This document shows, piece after piece, positions 53,673 to 62,913 of a stretch of 64,000 bases of DNA. Numbering within the stretch: the first letter of the stretch is position 1; each line of letters begins with the position of its first letter. The DNA is from Desulfocicer vacuolatum DSM 3385 (GTDB lineage: Bacteria; Desulfobacterota; Desulfobacteria; Desulfobacterales; Desulfobacteraceae), in contig NZ_FWXY01000019.1 in assembly GCF_900176365.1 (NCBI RefSeq), forward strand, positions 1-64,000, written 5' to 3'. The notes under the pieces are model-generated. The model ran no database searches. It had not been told where the DNA came from and saw nothing but the letters and a program-made list of their open reading frames with translations. The position numbers and the translations under genes were made by a program.

Positions 53673-55289
53673 TTATGTAAGGGTTATTTTTGCATCGGGA
53701 CAGTGGGAAACAGGGGCAAGGGAAGCATTGCTGAGCAACATAAAAAGCGTCAACGGACCAATACGTCCAATGAACATGGCCAACATCACAACACACTTTC
53801 CGATCTGATCAAACTGGGCTGTGACACCCATGGAAAGCCCCACTGTGGCAATGGCTGAGGTGGCTTCAAAAATAATACTGCGGGCAGGAATCTGCTGGGT
53901 GACCTCCAGCATCAACACCACCATAAACCAGATCATCCCCCCGGAAATGACAATGGTAACGGCACGGAAAATGGTCACCGGGCGAATATGCCGATTCCCA
54001 AGGATCACCCCTTTACAATGGGTGATATTGGCCCAGAAAGTCATGGCAAGGATGGCAACTGTGGTGACTTTTATCCCGCCGGCTGTGCCACCGGGGGCAC
54101 CCCCGATGAACATCAGACAAAGCATGACAAGGAACGTGGGGCTCATGACCCCGGCAAGATCCACGGAGTTAAATCCTGCGGTGCGAAGGGTTGCCGATTG
54201 AAACCAGGCATTGTGAATTTTATTGACAAAGGAGAGATCTGATAAAACACCATTCCATTCAAAGGCCAGAATAAACAGGGTGCCGGAAATCAATAAAACC
54301 GCCGTGGACACAAGATCGATACGGGCAGTCACGGGAATATTGCGGCCCCGCACCCACCGGGGAATCAATAAACTTGTGGCAGGGGCCATACCGCCGAAAA
54401 TAATCAAAACAGCAACCATGTGCAAGACCATGGGGGCATCTTTATATGGTACCAGGCTCTGGGTCTGCAGGGAAAAACCGGCATTGCAAAAGGCAGATAC
54501 GGCAGTGAAGCTCCCACGCCAGGCAGCCTGGCCGGGGCTGTCTCCCATGGTATAAAACACCCCTCCCAGAAAAATGGCCCCCACGGCTTCCACCAGAAAG
54601 GTAAATTTGAGGATCAACACAAGGGATGCCAACAGATCTTTGCGGTCGGCATCCATCAGAGAAGTCATGAGACGCTCCTGGCGTAAACTTAATCGCCTTC
54701 CCATGGCATGCATGGCAACGGTGGTAATACTCATGATGCCAAGCCCGCCGAACTGAATGAGAACAAGAATCACCCCCTGGCCTGCCATGGAAAAATCAGT
54801 GGGGGTATCCAGCACGGCCAACCCTGTGACACACACGGCACTCACAGAGGTGAATGCGGCATCCACAAGGGCAATGGGAGTATGGCCCATGATACCGGGC
54901 AAAAGAAGCATCAATGTACCCATAAGGCACAATCCCAGAAAAGTAAAAAAAACAATGGCTGCGGGACGATCCCACATATCTTCCCCGCCCCTGTGCCGGG
55001 CCGCGTTTTTTTCGGAAAAAAAAGATCTGAAGCAACCGGAACCGGGGCTGAAATCCAGCAACATAAAACTGCCGGTGATCAATGCCACCGCCCCCAGCAA
55101 CGCCATAAAGGGGCTTTCCAGAAACCAGGGAAAGGCTGCAGCAAAACCGGCCCCCCCTGCCAACACCCCAAAAAACTTGCCGGGCCCGGGCCATCGAAAC
55201 ACGGTGATGGCACACAAAAAAGCCCCCAGAAAAGCCAGGCAGGCAAAGCCCAAGTGCCACATGGATGAAAAATAAGTTTGGTAAATCAT
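53673..55289 (-). CDS. trkH: K+ uptake membrane subunit (TrkH/KtrB)
   Basis: 538 residues. Four selectivity-filter-like repeats are visible (ASVSAVCVTGLAVLD, ... TAVSAFCNAGFSL, SATLRTAGFNSVDL, SAIATVGLSMGVT), each with the conserved glycine. An N-terminal extension of about 120 residues with extra helices precedes the core. It translocates K+ with TrkA. Neither ATG at the start has a clear ribosome site, so the start is approximate. Confidence 0.9.
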   Translation of the reverse strand: MIYQTYFSSMWHLGFACLAFLGAFLCAITVFRWPGPGKFFGVLAGGAGFAAAFPWFLESPFMALLGAVALITGSFMLLDFSPGSGCFRSFFSEKNAARHRGGEDMWDRPAAIVFFTFLGLCLMGTLMLLLPGIMGHTPIALVDAAFTSVSAVCVTGLAVLDTPTDFSMAGQGVILVLIQFGGLGIMSITTVAMHAMGRRLSLRQERLMTSLMDADRKDLLASLVLILKFTFLVEAVGAIFLGGVFYTMGDSPGQAAWRGSFTAVSAFCNAGFSLQTQSLVPYKDAPMVLHMVAVLIIFGGMAPATSLLIPRWVRGRNIPVTARIDLVSTAVLLISGTLFILAFEWNGVLSDLSFVNKIHNAWFQSATLRTAGFNSVDLAGVMSPTFLVMLCLMFIGGAPGGTAGGIKVTTVAILAMTFWANITHCKGVILGNRHIRPVTIFRAVTIVISGGMIWFMVVLMLEVTQQIPARSIIFEATSAIATVGLSMGVTAQFDQIGKCVVMLAMFIGRIGPLTLFMLLSNASLAPVSHCPDAKITLT

Positions 55290-55340
55290 AAAAACAAAAT
55301 ACGCAACATGAAATTTATTGAGAACCTTAAAAGACGGTAC

Positions 55341-56918
55341 TCAAAGATGAAAAGAATGAAGTTCCGGAAAAGTAACCACCGGAAGAATAACATTAAAACT
55401 CGATCCGCTCCCCTCTTTGCTCGTAACCTTTATACTGCCGCCATGTTTGGCCACAATACCCTGGGACACACTTAACCCCAGCCCTGTCCCTTTGCCCTTG
55501 GGCTTGGTGGTGAAAAACGGATCAAACACCGATGAAACAATGTGACGGGGAATGCCCTGGCCATAATCAATCACAGCCACTTTAACGGCATCGGCTTTTT
55601 CCTCCAGGCACCCCATAACCTGTATTTTCCCTCCCTTTGACGAGGCATCCATGGCATTGAGCAAAAGGTTCACAAATACCTGCTGGAGTTTCTGGGCATC
55701 CCCATGTATCCGTGGAAGATCATCGGTGAATTGAATGTCCACAGTGATACCTGCCAGCCGAATCTGATTTTCCAGCAGGGTAATGGTCTCCTTTAACAGT
55801 TGATACAGATCCACAGATTCCATGGCAGAGGAACTTTCCCGGGCAAAATCCAGAAGATTGCGGATGATTTTCCGGGCACGATCTGTCTCTTCAGTTACAT
55901 CTTTGAGCATATCTTTACGCTCGTCATCGGACAGATCTTGATAATCCTCCAGCAGCATGTGGGCTGTGAGCATGATATTGTTCAACGGGTTGTTCAGTTC
56001 ATGGGCCACCCCCGAGGTAAGTGTTCCCACGGCCCTCATCTTATGGGTCTGGATGAGAACAGCTTCTCTGGTGTCAATCTCCTTGATCATTTCATTGATG
56101 GCCACTGCCAGATCCGTAAATTCATCCCGGAACTTTCGTTTGGGCAGGATGGGCCTGAAATCCCCGGAGGCAATGCGCTGGGCATAGGTGGAAAATCGAC
56201 TGAGGGTTGTATAGATTCTGCCCACCAGCAACCACGCATTCATGGTCAGTATTACCAGCAATACCAGAATGGAATAGATATGAAAATCCCGGGATTGATC
56301 CAGGGATTTTTCAAGGGCCCGCTTCTCAACGGTCATCATACTTTCCGCCGAAGCAAGAATATCCTGACCATACTTCCGAAGCTTGGTTTCGATACCCTTG
56401 GAAAAGCCGGTTTTATGCAGCTCCACCACATTTTGCTGCTGTTTCTGGAACAACTGTCCCAAAAGCGATTCATAGGATTCAATCTTATTTAAAATACCCT
56501 CCCGGGTCATTTGATCCTGCAACTCGGCAAAGGTGTTTAACTCCCTTGTGAAAATTAACCGGGCAAGATGAATATTTTCAATGGCATCGCTGAGATTGGT
56601 ACCATAGAGAAAATAATTTTTCTCATACCGACGGGCCTGTTGAACCTCGGCTGAAAATTCATTTACAAACTCAAGAAATTTCAGCCGGGTCTGTACCTTT
56701 TCATTGTTGAGAATGAGCACCACAGCAATGACCAACACAAACAAAAACACCAGAACATTTCCCAGATAAATCTGCTTTCTTACACTGAAATGTAACCGGG
56801 ACATTAAGGTTTGCTGGGCTTCACGAATGTCAGCGATATGCCCGTACAGATGTTTTGCACTGCCGTCCACCTCGTTTTTGCTGCCGGAATTTTCTGAATT
56901 GTGCTGCGATATTTCCAT
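55341..56918 (-). CDS. Membrane sensor histidine kinase
   Basis: 525 residues. Helix 1 (about 50-70), a periplasmic helical domain, helix 2 (about 215-235), a HAMP linker, then HisKA with GVAHELNNPLNNIML (phosphorylated His306) and HATPase_c with VFVNLLLNAMDAS, VIDYGQGIP and GKGTGLGLSVSQG. It lies 17 bases after the receiver gene's stop in the same operon and, with the NtrC-type regulator at 60461, may control the SLC13 permease. Confidence 0.92.
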   Translation of the reverse strand: MEISQHNSENSGSKNEVDGSAKHLYGHIADIREAQQTLMSRLHFSVRKQIYLGNVLVFLFVLVIAVVLILNNEKVQTRLKFLEFVNEFSAEVQQARRYEKNYFLYGTNLSDAIENIHLARLIFTRELNTFAELQDQMTREGILNKIESYESLLGQLFQKQQQNVVELHKTGFSKGIETKLRKYGQDILASAESMMTVEKRALEKSLDQSRDFHIYSILVLLVILTMNAWLLVGRIYTTLSRFSTYAQRIASGDFRPILPKRKFRDEFTDLAVAINEMIKEIDTREAVLIQTHKMRAVGTLTSGVAHELNNPLNNIMLTAHMLLEDYQDLSDDERKDMLKDVTEETDRARKIIRNLLDFARESSSAMESVDLYQLLKETITLLENQIRLAGITVDIQFTDDLPRIHGDAQKLQQVFVNLLLNAMDASSKGGKIQVMGCLEEKADAVKVAVIDYGQGIPRHIVSSVFDPFFTTKPKGKGTGLGLSVSQGIVAKHGGSIKVTSKEGSGSSFNVILPVVTFPELHSFHL

Positions 56919-56935
56919 TTTTCATTCATCCCCGT

Positions 56936-57340
56936 TCAGTTGACAGGTGCATTTAGATCAAGGGGAGATCCCAGGGCCTCAGCAGCTTTGGCAATGACTT
57001 TTCTCAAATCATCGGGTTTAAAGGGTTTGGCAATGAAATCAAAGGCACCCTGCTCCATGGCATCCCTTGCAAGGGAAATCATGGCATATCCGGTGATCAT
57101 GATAATCTTTGTTCTTGGCCATTGATCATGAACCATTTCCAGCACCTGCATACCGTCCATCTCTTCCATATAAATATCGGTTACTACGATATCAAATTCC
57201 TTTTCCCCAATGCGTTTCATGGCTTCCCGGGGGTCCTGGAAAACCTCCACACAACATCCGATTTTTTCCAGGGCCGGTTTCAGGCGTTTCCCCACAATGA
57301 GTTCATCATCCAACAGCAAAATTTCAAGTTGATTTGACAT
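56936..57340 (-). CDS. Single-domain response regulator (CheY-like)
   Basis: 134 residues, a receiver domain alone. The acidic pocket is LLLDDE (Asp11, Asp12), the phosphoacceptor is Asp55 in VVTDIYMEE, and the conserved Lys is in FIAKPF. No output domain, so it may be an intermediate in a phosphorelay or act by protein contact. AAGGAG precedes the ATG. Confidence 0.9.
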   Translation of the reverse strand: MSNQLEILLLDDELIVGKRLKPALEKIGCCVEVFQDPREAMKRIGEKEFDIVVTDIYMEEMDGMQVLEMVHDQWPRTKIIMITGYAMISLARDAMEQGAFDFIAKPFKPDDLRKVIAKAAEALGSPLDLNAPVN

Positions 57341-57387
57341 TTGTGTCTCCTTGGTTCAAAAAGTTGGAATACAATTCCAGTCCGGTA

Positions 57388-58170
57388 TCAACGATGGCCC
57401 AAGGCCGCCTCACTCACCATATCCACGTTCCAGTGAACCTCCAAATATCCCATGCCTTCCACCTTACCTGCAATCTCTTTTATGGCGGCAACTTTCTTTG
57501 CTTTTTCCCGTTTTAAAGAGGTAGTGGTCACCACCACAGTACCATTCTGGGCATGGACATGGATATTTGTCAATGTCTCTAATAATGCATTTTTAACCTT
57601 TGCAGCCAAAGCCCGGTCCGTTAACGTGTTTCTGGAATAGGTCATGGGTTTAAATCGCGGATATCCCACCGTGGAAGTGACCGTGTTCACGGCCTCATCC
57701 GATTTGATTTGATCCAGGTTAATCACCAGATCATAAAGCCTGGGATCGGCCTCCCGTCGCTGCCAGGCTGCCACAGACCACTTTTCCCGTTGTCGCTCCT
57801 TTTTGGTGTCTGTCATTGATGCAGAACCATCCCCCCCCACCAGGCGTACCTTCAATACATGGGACACCACTAAAACATAAAGATGCGCCCCCAATCCCCA
57901 GCAAACAATATCATCTTCCAATAAACGATCCAGCACCGCCGTTTCCACACAGGAAAGGTAATAGTGCCACATTTTGGAAGACATCCGCTTTAAAATGGAC
58001 GGGGTTGTGATCATTGCCTCCCTCAATTTTGCAGAATCCAGGGAATATTGCCGGGCAATATCATCTAAAAACCTATGATTCAGGGTTTTATAGCCCAGTT
58101 TTTCGGCACTTTGCCGGGCAATTTTCTCTTCCAGTTCCTGATTATCCGAAGTAAAAATTAAAACAGACAT
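57388..58170 (-). CDS. Cytidylate-kinase-like protein with C-terminal BON-like domain
   Basis: 260 residues. The first 190 resemble the cytidylate-kinase-like family (EKIARQSAEKLGYKTLNHRFLDDIARQYSLD, then DTKKERQREKWSVAAW, YDLVINLDQI), but the N-terminal P-loop glycines are missing (FTSDNQELEEKIA). The last 65 residues (AAKVKNALLETLTNIHVHAQ) look like a BON or similar small alpha/beta fold. Such proteins recur next to permease and two-component genes in sulfate reducers; their role is unknown. AAGGAGGAG precedes the ATG. Confidence 0.6.
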   Translation of the reverse strand: MSVLIFTSDNQELEEKIARQSAEKLGYKTLNHRFLDDIARQYSLDSAKLREAMITTPSILKRMSSKMWHYYLSCVETAVLDRLLEDDIVCWGLGAHLYVLVVSHVLKVRLVGGDGSASMTDTKKERQREKWSVAAWQRREADPRLYDLVINLDQIKSDEAVNTVTSTVGYPRFKPMTYSRNTLTDRALAAKVKNALLETLTNIHVHAQNGTVVVTTTSLKREKAKKVAAIKEIAGKVEGMGYLEVHWNVDMVSEAALGHR

Positions 58171-58220
58171 GCTCTCCTCCTTATGGTCTCATGGGCATTT
58201 AGTGCACTCAACCCCCTTGG

Positions 58221-60038
58221 TTAAATACCGTAAATCAAACTGATCATTGCAATCATCACCACCAGAAAAATCACACTGACCAGGCTGCCTGCCTTGATGA
58301 AATCCACGGTGCGATACCGGCCTGGCCCCATGTAAAGGGCATTGACCTGATGGGTGGGCAGCATAAAGGAATTACTTGTGGCAAGTCCCACCACCAGGGC
58401 CGCCATTCTCGGGTCTGCACCGGCAGCAAGGGCCATGTTCACCACCAGGGGAACCAGAAGCACAGTGGCCCCGACATTGGAGATAACCAAGGTAAACATG
58501 GTGGATAAAATTCCGATAACCGTCATCAGTACTATGGGGGAAACATCCCCGATGATATTGAGGATACTGCCTGCGATCCATTCGGCAGTTCCTGTTTTCT
58601 GGGTGGCAATGCCCAGGGGGATCAATCCGGCCAGCAGAAAAATGGTACGCCAGTCCACGGATTGATACGCCTCATCAATGCTGATCACCCGGGTCACCAC
58701 CATGCCAAGGGCTCCGGTCATCAAGGCCACGGACAACTGAATATCAAATATCATGATCATCACCAGGGAAAGCACAAGCCAGGCCCCGGCCCACAAAGCT
58801 TTTTCCGGTCTCATATCTTCAAGATCCGAGGGCATGCTGAACAAAAGCCCTCCTTCTCTGTGTAATGATTCCAGTCGTTTCCAGGTGCCGTAAAACCGAA
58901 TCACATCCCCGGTCTGCAGGGCAATGGAATCAATTTCCGCCCGATAGGTCTCCTCCTGGCGATGGATCTCCAAAGGTGTCACACGGAATCGATCCTGGAT
59001 ACGGATATCCGCCAGTGTCATCCCGGCAAATTGTGATCTTGGAGAGACAACCGCTTCCACAGTACCTGAAATTGATGTGTCCAATTCACTGCTGTAACAA
59101 TCAATGGTCTCTTTTAGTTCCATCTCTTCGGCAAGGGCCATGCGCTCTACATCTTGTTGCCTGCCGCACACCACAAGGTCCACCCCGGCCCGGATTTCCG
59201 ATTCTGGAGACGGAGAAAGCGTTTTAAAATCAGGGGGCTCTGTCAATGCCAGCACATTGACAAGATATCTGCGGCGAAGATCTTCCACCCTTACGGGATC
59301 ACGGTAATCCATGAAATCCTGGGAGGTGGTGAGCTCATAATGGGAATTTACGTTTTCTTCCTCTGCCATAAGACCGCCAATGGTGCAAAAGGCTTCGTTA
59401 TCTTCTGTGCCCTGGCATTCTCCCTGGGGCAGGATAAACCGGCCCAGCACAATAAAGCAGGCAATGCCGCCGGCCACCAATGTAAGGCCGATGGGGGTGA
59501 CATCAAAAAGCCCAAAGGGTTTCAAATTAAAGGGAAGTAAAAGATCATTGAGCAAAATCAAAGGAGAACAGCCCACCAGGGTGATGGTACCCCCCAGAAT
59601 GGCGCTGAAACCCACGGGCATGAGCAACCGGCTCAGGGGAATCTTCTGCATTTTACTGATGCGTTGGATGGCAGGCAGAAAAAGAGCGGCAGCACCGATG
59701 TTCTGCATAAAACTTGAAATAACGGCCACAGTAAAGGAGATGGCCACGATGATCCGGGAGGTGCTGGTGCCTGCCACCGCCAGAACGGGTTTTACCAGCT
59801 TGTTGATCATACCGGTTTTGTCAAGGCCGGCACCGATGATGATAACGGCGATGATGGACACCACTGCGTTACTGCTGAGCCCCACAAAGGCCTCTTTGGG
59901 GGTTACCAGATGCAAAAGCGGCAGGGCCACCATCATCAGGATGGCCACCACATCCACCCTGATCCATTCCACAATGAATAGAAAAATAGCCAAGCCGATC
60001 ATCACAAGCACCATAATCATGTCCGGTGTCAATTGTCC
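58221..60038 (-). CDS. SLC13-type permease with RCK_C (TrkA-C) domains
   Basis: 605 residues. Helices at both ends (MIMVLVMIGLAIFLFIVEWI and the SNVGATVLLVPLVVNMALAAG...ATSNSFMLPTHQVNALYMGP block) match the divalent-anion/Na+ symporter family used for sulfate, phosphate or dicarboxylates. Two cytoplasmic TrkA-C domains (about residues 215-290 and 315-400, with QFAGMTLADIRIQDRFRVTP) sit in the middle. In a sulfate reducer sulfate is a plausible substrate, but this is inference. The ATG at 60038 has AAGGGAGAG; one 14 codons upstream does not. Confidence 0.87.
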   Translation of the reverse strand, partial: GQLTPDMIMVLVMIGLAIFLFIVEWIRVDVVAILMMVALPLLHLVTPKEAFVGLSSNAVVSIIAVIIIGAGLDKTGMINKLVKPVLAVAGTSTSRIIVAISFTVAVISSFMQNIGAAALFLPAIQRISKMQKIPLSRLLMPVGFSAILGGTITLVGCSPLILLNDLLLPFNLKPFGLFDVTPIGLTLVAGGIACFIVLGRFILPQGECQGTEDNEAFCTIGGLMAEEENVNSHYELTTSQDFMDYRDPVRVEDLRRRYLVNVLALTEPPDFKTLSPSPESEIRAGVDLVVCGRQQDVERMALAEEMELKETIDCYSSELDTSISGTVEAVVSPRSQFAGMTLADIRIQDRFRVTPLEIHRQEETYRAEIDSIALQTGDVIRFYGTWKRLESLHREGGLLFSMPSDLEDMRPEKALWAGAWLVLSLVMIMIFDIQLSVALMTGALGMVVTRVISIDEAYQSVDWRTIFLLAGLIPLGIATQKTGTAEWIAGSILNIIGDVSPIVLMTVIGILSTMFTLVISNVGATVLLVPLVVNMALAAGADPRMAALVVGLATSNSFMLPTHQVNALYMGPGRYRTVDFIKAGSLVSVIFLVVMIAMISLIYGI

Positions 60039-60113
60039 CATAATCTCTCCCTTGTCGTGTGTTAGTATTTTATTGTTCATTTGGGGCGGATTTCTGGGCT
60101 GCCCTGCCCTTAT

Positions 60114-60176
60114 TTAATGCACCGTATCAGAAAAAATTTGCTCATTTTCAACAATTACCAACAAATCTGAATTCAT
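60114..60176 (-). CDS. Possible 20-codon leader ORF ahead of the permease
   Basis: ATG at 60176 preceded by AGGAGG, the strongest ribosome site in the leader, encodes MNSDLLVIVENEQIFSDTVH and stops 75 bases before the permease start. The ribosome site lies in the loop of a perfect 8-bp hairpin (ATCCCGGC at 60173-60180 with GCCGGGAT at 60192-60199). It may be a regulatory leader peptide or chance. Confidence 0.3.
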   Translation of the reverse strand: MNSDLLVIVENEQIFSDTVH

Positions 60177-60203
60177 CCCGGCTTACCTCCTGCCGGGATA
60201 GAT

Positions 60204-60219
60204 TACAAATTATGTGCCA
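60204..60219 (-). promoter_or_regulatory. Near-consensus sigma-54 promoter of the SLC13 permease
   Basis: On the minus strand TGGCACATAATTTGTA matches TGGCAC-N5-TTGCA with one change (C to T in the -12 element). It lies about 165 bases before the permease start. Confidence 0.6.
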
Positions 60220-60325
60220 GGGCAAAAACAGACGAAAACAAGATTGTAACCAATTGAATTTAAAGATAAAAAAATATAGGTATAAATAATATTGAATTTT
60301 AAGCACTTCGATTTCAGAAAAGAAT

Positions 60326-60408
60326 GTTGCAGAATGCAACCTTTGGAAGGGAAAAAGGCAAAATGTTCAAAAGAATTAAAGGGGAAGGGTATGTTGCAAA
60401 AGCGAACA
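60326..60408. promoter_or_regulatory. Candidate enhancer sites for an NtrC-type regulator
   Basis: GTTGCAGAATGCAAC (60326-60340) is a perfect palindrome, and a related TGTTGCAAAAGCGAACA is at 60392-60408. They are about 105-190 bases upstream of the sigma-54 promoter at 60204, a typical enhancer position, and next to the gene of an NtrC-type regulator. Confidence 0.5.
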
Positions 60409-60425
60409 TGGATGTTTTAATAATC

Positions 60426-60450
60426 AACAAAGGGCTCATCAGCCCTTGTT
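60426..60450 (-). terminator. Hairpin after the NtrC-type regulator gene
   Basis: AACAAGGGCT and AGCCCTTTGTT pair with one bulge around a four-base loop, 11 bases beyond the stop codon. The T stretch after it (TTGTTGATTATT) is interrupted, so termination strength is uncertain. Confidence 0.45.
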
Positions 60451-60460
60451 TAACAAAAAA

Positions 60461-61819
60461 TCATGATTCCAAACCAAATTTTTTAATCTTACGCCACAGG
60501 GAGGCACGATCAATACCCAGGATCTGGGCGGTTCGTGTTTTTGCATTATGGTTGATATTTAAAAGGTGGGCAATATAATCCCTTTCCAGCTCAGCCAGGG
60601 TCATCATATCTTTCTCAGGTCTTTGATAGGTATGAAGTTCAAGCGCTTCAAGGTCTGCCGGAAGATCACAGGCCCTGATTTCGTTGGATTGACTGATGGC
60701 AACGGCCCGTTCCAGAATATTTTCAAGTTCACGGACATTTCCGGGAAAGGCATATCCCTTTAAGAGGGACATGGCCCGGGAAGAGATGGCCCGTATCTGT
60801 TTTAAGCCCTTCCGGTTCAGACAATCCAGGATATGATAGGCCAGCAAAGGGATATCTTCACTGCGTTTGTGCAGGGCCGGAAGGTGAATGTTGACCACAT
60901 TGATGCGGTAATACATGTCTTTTCGAAATCCACCACTCCCCACCTCATCTTTTAGATCTTTGGCCGTGGCCGAGAGCACCCGGATATCAACGGGAATGGC
61001 CCTGGTTCCCCCCACCCGAACAAGCTCCCCTTCCTGGAGTACCCGCAAGAGTTGCACCTGCATGGAGTGGGGCATTTCACCAATTTCATCCAAAAAGACA
61101 GTGCCCATGTTCGCCGTTTCCAGAAGTCCTGCCCGGGTTTTCACGGCGCCGGTGAAGGCCCCTTTTTCATGCCCGAACAGCTCACTGGCCAGAAGGGTTT
61201 CAGTAAAGGCGCCACAGTTCACCGCCACAAAGGGCCCCCGGGAACGTGTGCTTGTAAGATGGATACTTCTGGCCACCAGCTCCTTTCCCGTACCCGAGTC
61301 CCCGGAGATCAAGACACTGCAGTCTGTGGGGGCAATTTGATGAATCAATGTCTGAATGTCCCTGATTTTTGGGCTGTTCCCGATGATCACAGGGGGCGAG
61401 AGACTGCATTCGGTGTCATCTTTTACCTGGGCGGCCTGGGTTCTGAGTCTCTGACGGTTAAGGGCATTTTCCACAACTTCCAGAAACTGTTCCGGTGTAA
61501 AGGGCTTTTGCAGGTAGTGGAAGGCCCCTTCCCGGGTGGCTTCAATGGCATTGTCAATGGAGGCATAGCCGGTCATGAGAATTACATCTATGGCAGGAAA
61601 ACGGGTCTTGATGGCAATCATCAATTCCATCCCATCCATGCCGGGCATTTTCATGTCTGTGACAACAAGATCATAGGGGGTATTTTTCATGCGCTTGAGA
61701 GCCCCTGCAGGATGGGTATAAGAGGAGACAAGATATCCCTGTTTTTCCAAGATTCGCCTCAATCGCTTGAGGGCAATACCTTCATCGTCCACCAGCATAA
61801 TTCTGGCTGTTGTTGCCAT
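60461..61819 (-). CDS. NtrC-family sigma-54 response regulator
   Basis: 452 residues. Receiver domain 1-120 (Asp11, Asp12, phosphoacceptor Asp55 in VVTDMKMPG), AAA+ domain with GDSGTGKELVARSIH, KGAFTGAVKTRAG, TVFLDEIGEMP and FRKDMYYRI, and a Fis-type HTH (NAKTRTAQILGIDRASLWRKIKKFG). It should be activated by a histidine kinase, probably the one at 55341, and drive sigma-54 promoters such as that at 60204. It is encoded just upstream of the permease transcript, with a 380-base regulatory gap. Confidence 0.93.
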   Translation of the reverse strand: MATTARIMLVDDEGIALKRLRRILEKQGYLVSSYTHPAGALKRMKNTPYDLVVTDMKMPGMDGMELMIAIKTRFPAIDVILMTGYASIDNAIEATREGAFHYLQKPFTPEQFLEVVENALNRQRLRTQAAQVKDDTECSLSPPVIIGNSPKIRDIQTLIHQIAPTDCSVLISGDSGTGKELVARSIHLTSTRSRGPFVAVNCGAFTETLLASELFGHEKGAFTGAVKTRAGLLETANMGTVFLDEIGEMPHSMQVQLLRVLQEGELVRVGGTRAIPVDIRVLSATAKDLKDEVGSGGFRKDMYYRINVVNIHLPALHKRSEDIPLLAYHILDCLNRKGLKQIRAISSRAMSLLKGYAFPGNVRELENILERAVAISQSNEIRACDLPADLEALELHTYQRPEKDMMTLAELERDYIAHLLNINHNAKTRTAQILGIDRASLWRKIKKFGLES

Positions 61820-61875
61820 CTGGCAATATCCTCCCTGTTTTTAGTTACCCACTTAAGGCAAAATAGCCTCTAAAA

Positions 61876-62667
61876 TCAAGCATCTTCCCCCTTAGGAGAC
61901 AAAACGCCCATGGCCCGTCGCAGATCCTGAATGGGAATCTGCCCCGGTGCAGAGGCGCTGTCACCCATGGCAAAGGTCACATCAGAGCCAAAAAGCCCCC
62001 CGGCAAGGCGACTGATAAGGCCCATTTTTTCCATGGATATGGTGATCATGGGAATTTTAAGAAAATCTGTTCTGGCCTTTAAAGTGGCACTTAACAATAA
62101 AAGGACATCCTGGTAACCGGTGGGCATGGCCGCAAGTTTGGCAATGTCCGCCCCCAGATCCTGGGCCCGGCCCAGACGATTGAGGATCACGCTTTCATCC
62201 GGAGTTTTTTCAAAATCATGGGAGGACAATATCAATTTAACACCGTTTTTGTCTGCCCCATGGCGAATGGTTTTAATAAAGGTTTCATCATTGCAAAGTT
62301 CAATGTCCACAATATCAACCAGCCCCGTTTCCATGGCCCGGCAAATGATATCCAGTCGTGCGTCACGATGCCGGGAAATGAGACCCATTCCCCCCTCAAC
62401 ATCAATGCGGCAGGTGAATATTAAAGGGACCTCTTCCATGACATTGCGCAGATGTGAAAGGGTTGTCATCACCTCTTTGCCGTCTTCCACAGTGTTCAGG
62501 GCATCAACACGCCACTCCAGAAGATCTGGCTCAAGGGGCATAAGCTTTTGGGCCTGGAGCAGTAAATCCGTCCGGTCCGTTGCCACCAGGGGCAGGCAGA
62601 TCAATGTGTCTGGGCCACCAATGATTTTTCCCTTCACATGCACCGGATGCCGGCAATCCATCCTCAT
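61876..62667 (-). CDS. aroD: Type I 3-dehydroquinate dehydratase
   Basis: 263 residues. Catalytic features of the class I, Schiff-base enzyme are present: LLEWRVDAL, LILSSHDFEKTP (catalytic His), ADIAKLAAMPTG (Schiff-base Lys) and ISMEKMGLISRLAGGLFGSDVTFAMG. It dehydrates 3-dehydroquinate in the shikimate pathway. No other aro gene is nearby, so a catabolic role is possible. The ATG at 62667 has GAGAGGA upstream; a longer frame would add 40 non-conserved residues. Confidence 0.9.
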   Translation of the reverse strand: MRMDCRHPVHVKGKIIGGPDTLICLPLVATDRTDLLLQAQKLMPLEPDLLEWRVDALNTVEDGKEVMTTLSHLRNVMEEVPLIFTCRIDVEGGMGLISRHRDARLDIICRAMETGLVDIVDIELCNDETFIKTIRHGADKNGVKLILSSHDFEKTPDESVILNRLGRAQDLGADIAKLAAMPTGYQDVLLLLSATLKARTDFLKIPMITISMEKMGLISRLAGGLFGSDVTFAMGDSASAPGQIPIQDLRRAMGVLSPKGEDA

Positions 62668-62757
62668 TTTATTTTTCCTCTCAACTTTTCGCCAAGGCGC
62701 CCCCTTTCCGAATTTCCGGTTCAGTGGGGACGAAATGGGTCTTACTGGCTTAACGTT

Positions 62758-62875
62758 AGTCCCCGGCTTTGCCTGGGGAGTCCACAAAAATTTATTTTTT
62801 TGCGAGGCACTCTTTAAAAAGTCTCTCCATAATGAACCGCCAAAGTTCTAACGGGAGAAACTTTTATGAAGAGTG
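62758..62875. repeat. Hairpin and imperfect inverted repeat upstream of aroD
   Basis: A small hairpin (TCCCCGGC-TTT-GCCTGGGGA, about 62758-62778) is followed by an imperfect inverted repeat whose arms start CACTCTT at 62808 and end AAGAGTG at 62875, with a 24-base centre. Neither contains a gene. The longer one resembles a miniature element or an operator. Confidence 0.35.
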
Positions 62876-62913
62876 TCTGTAGTTTAAACCATAGTAGGTA
62901 GGAATGTAAATAT

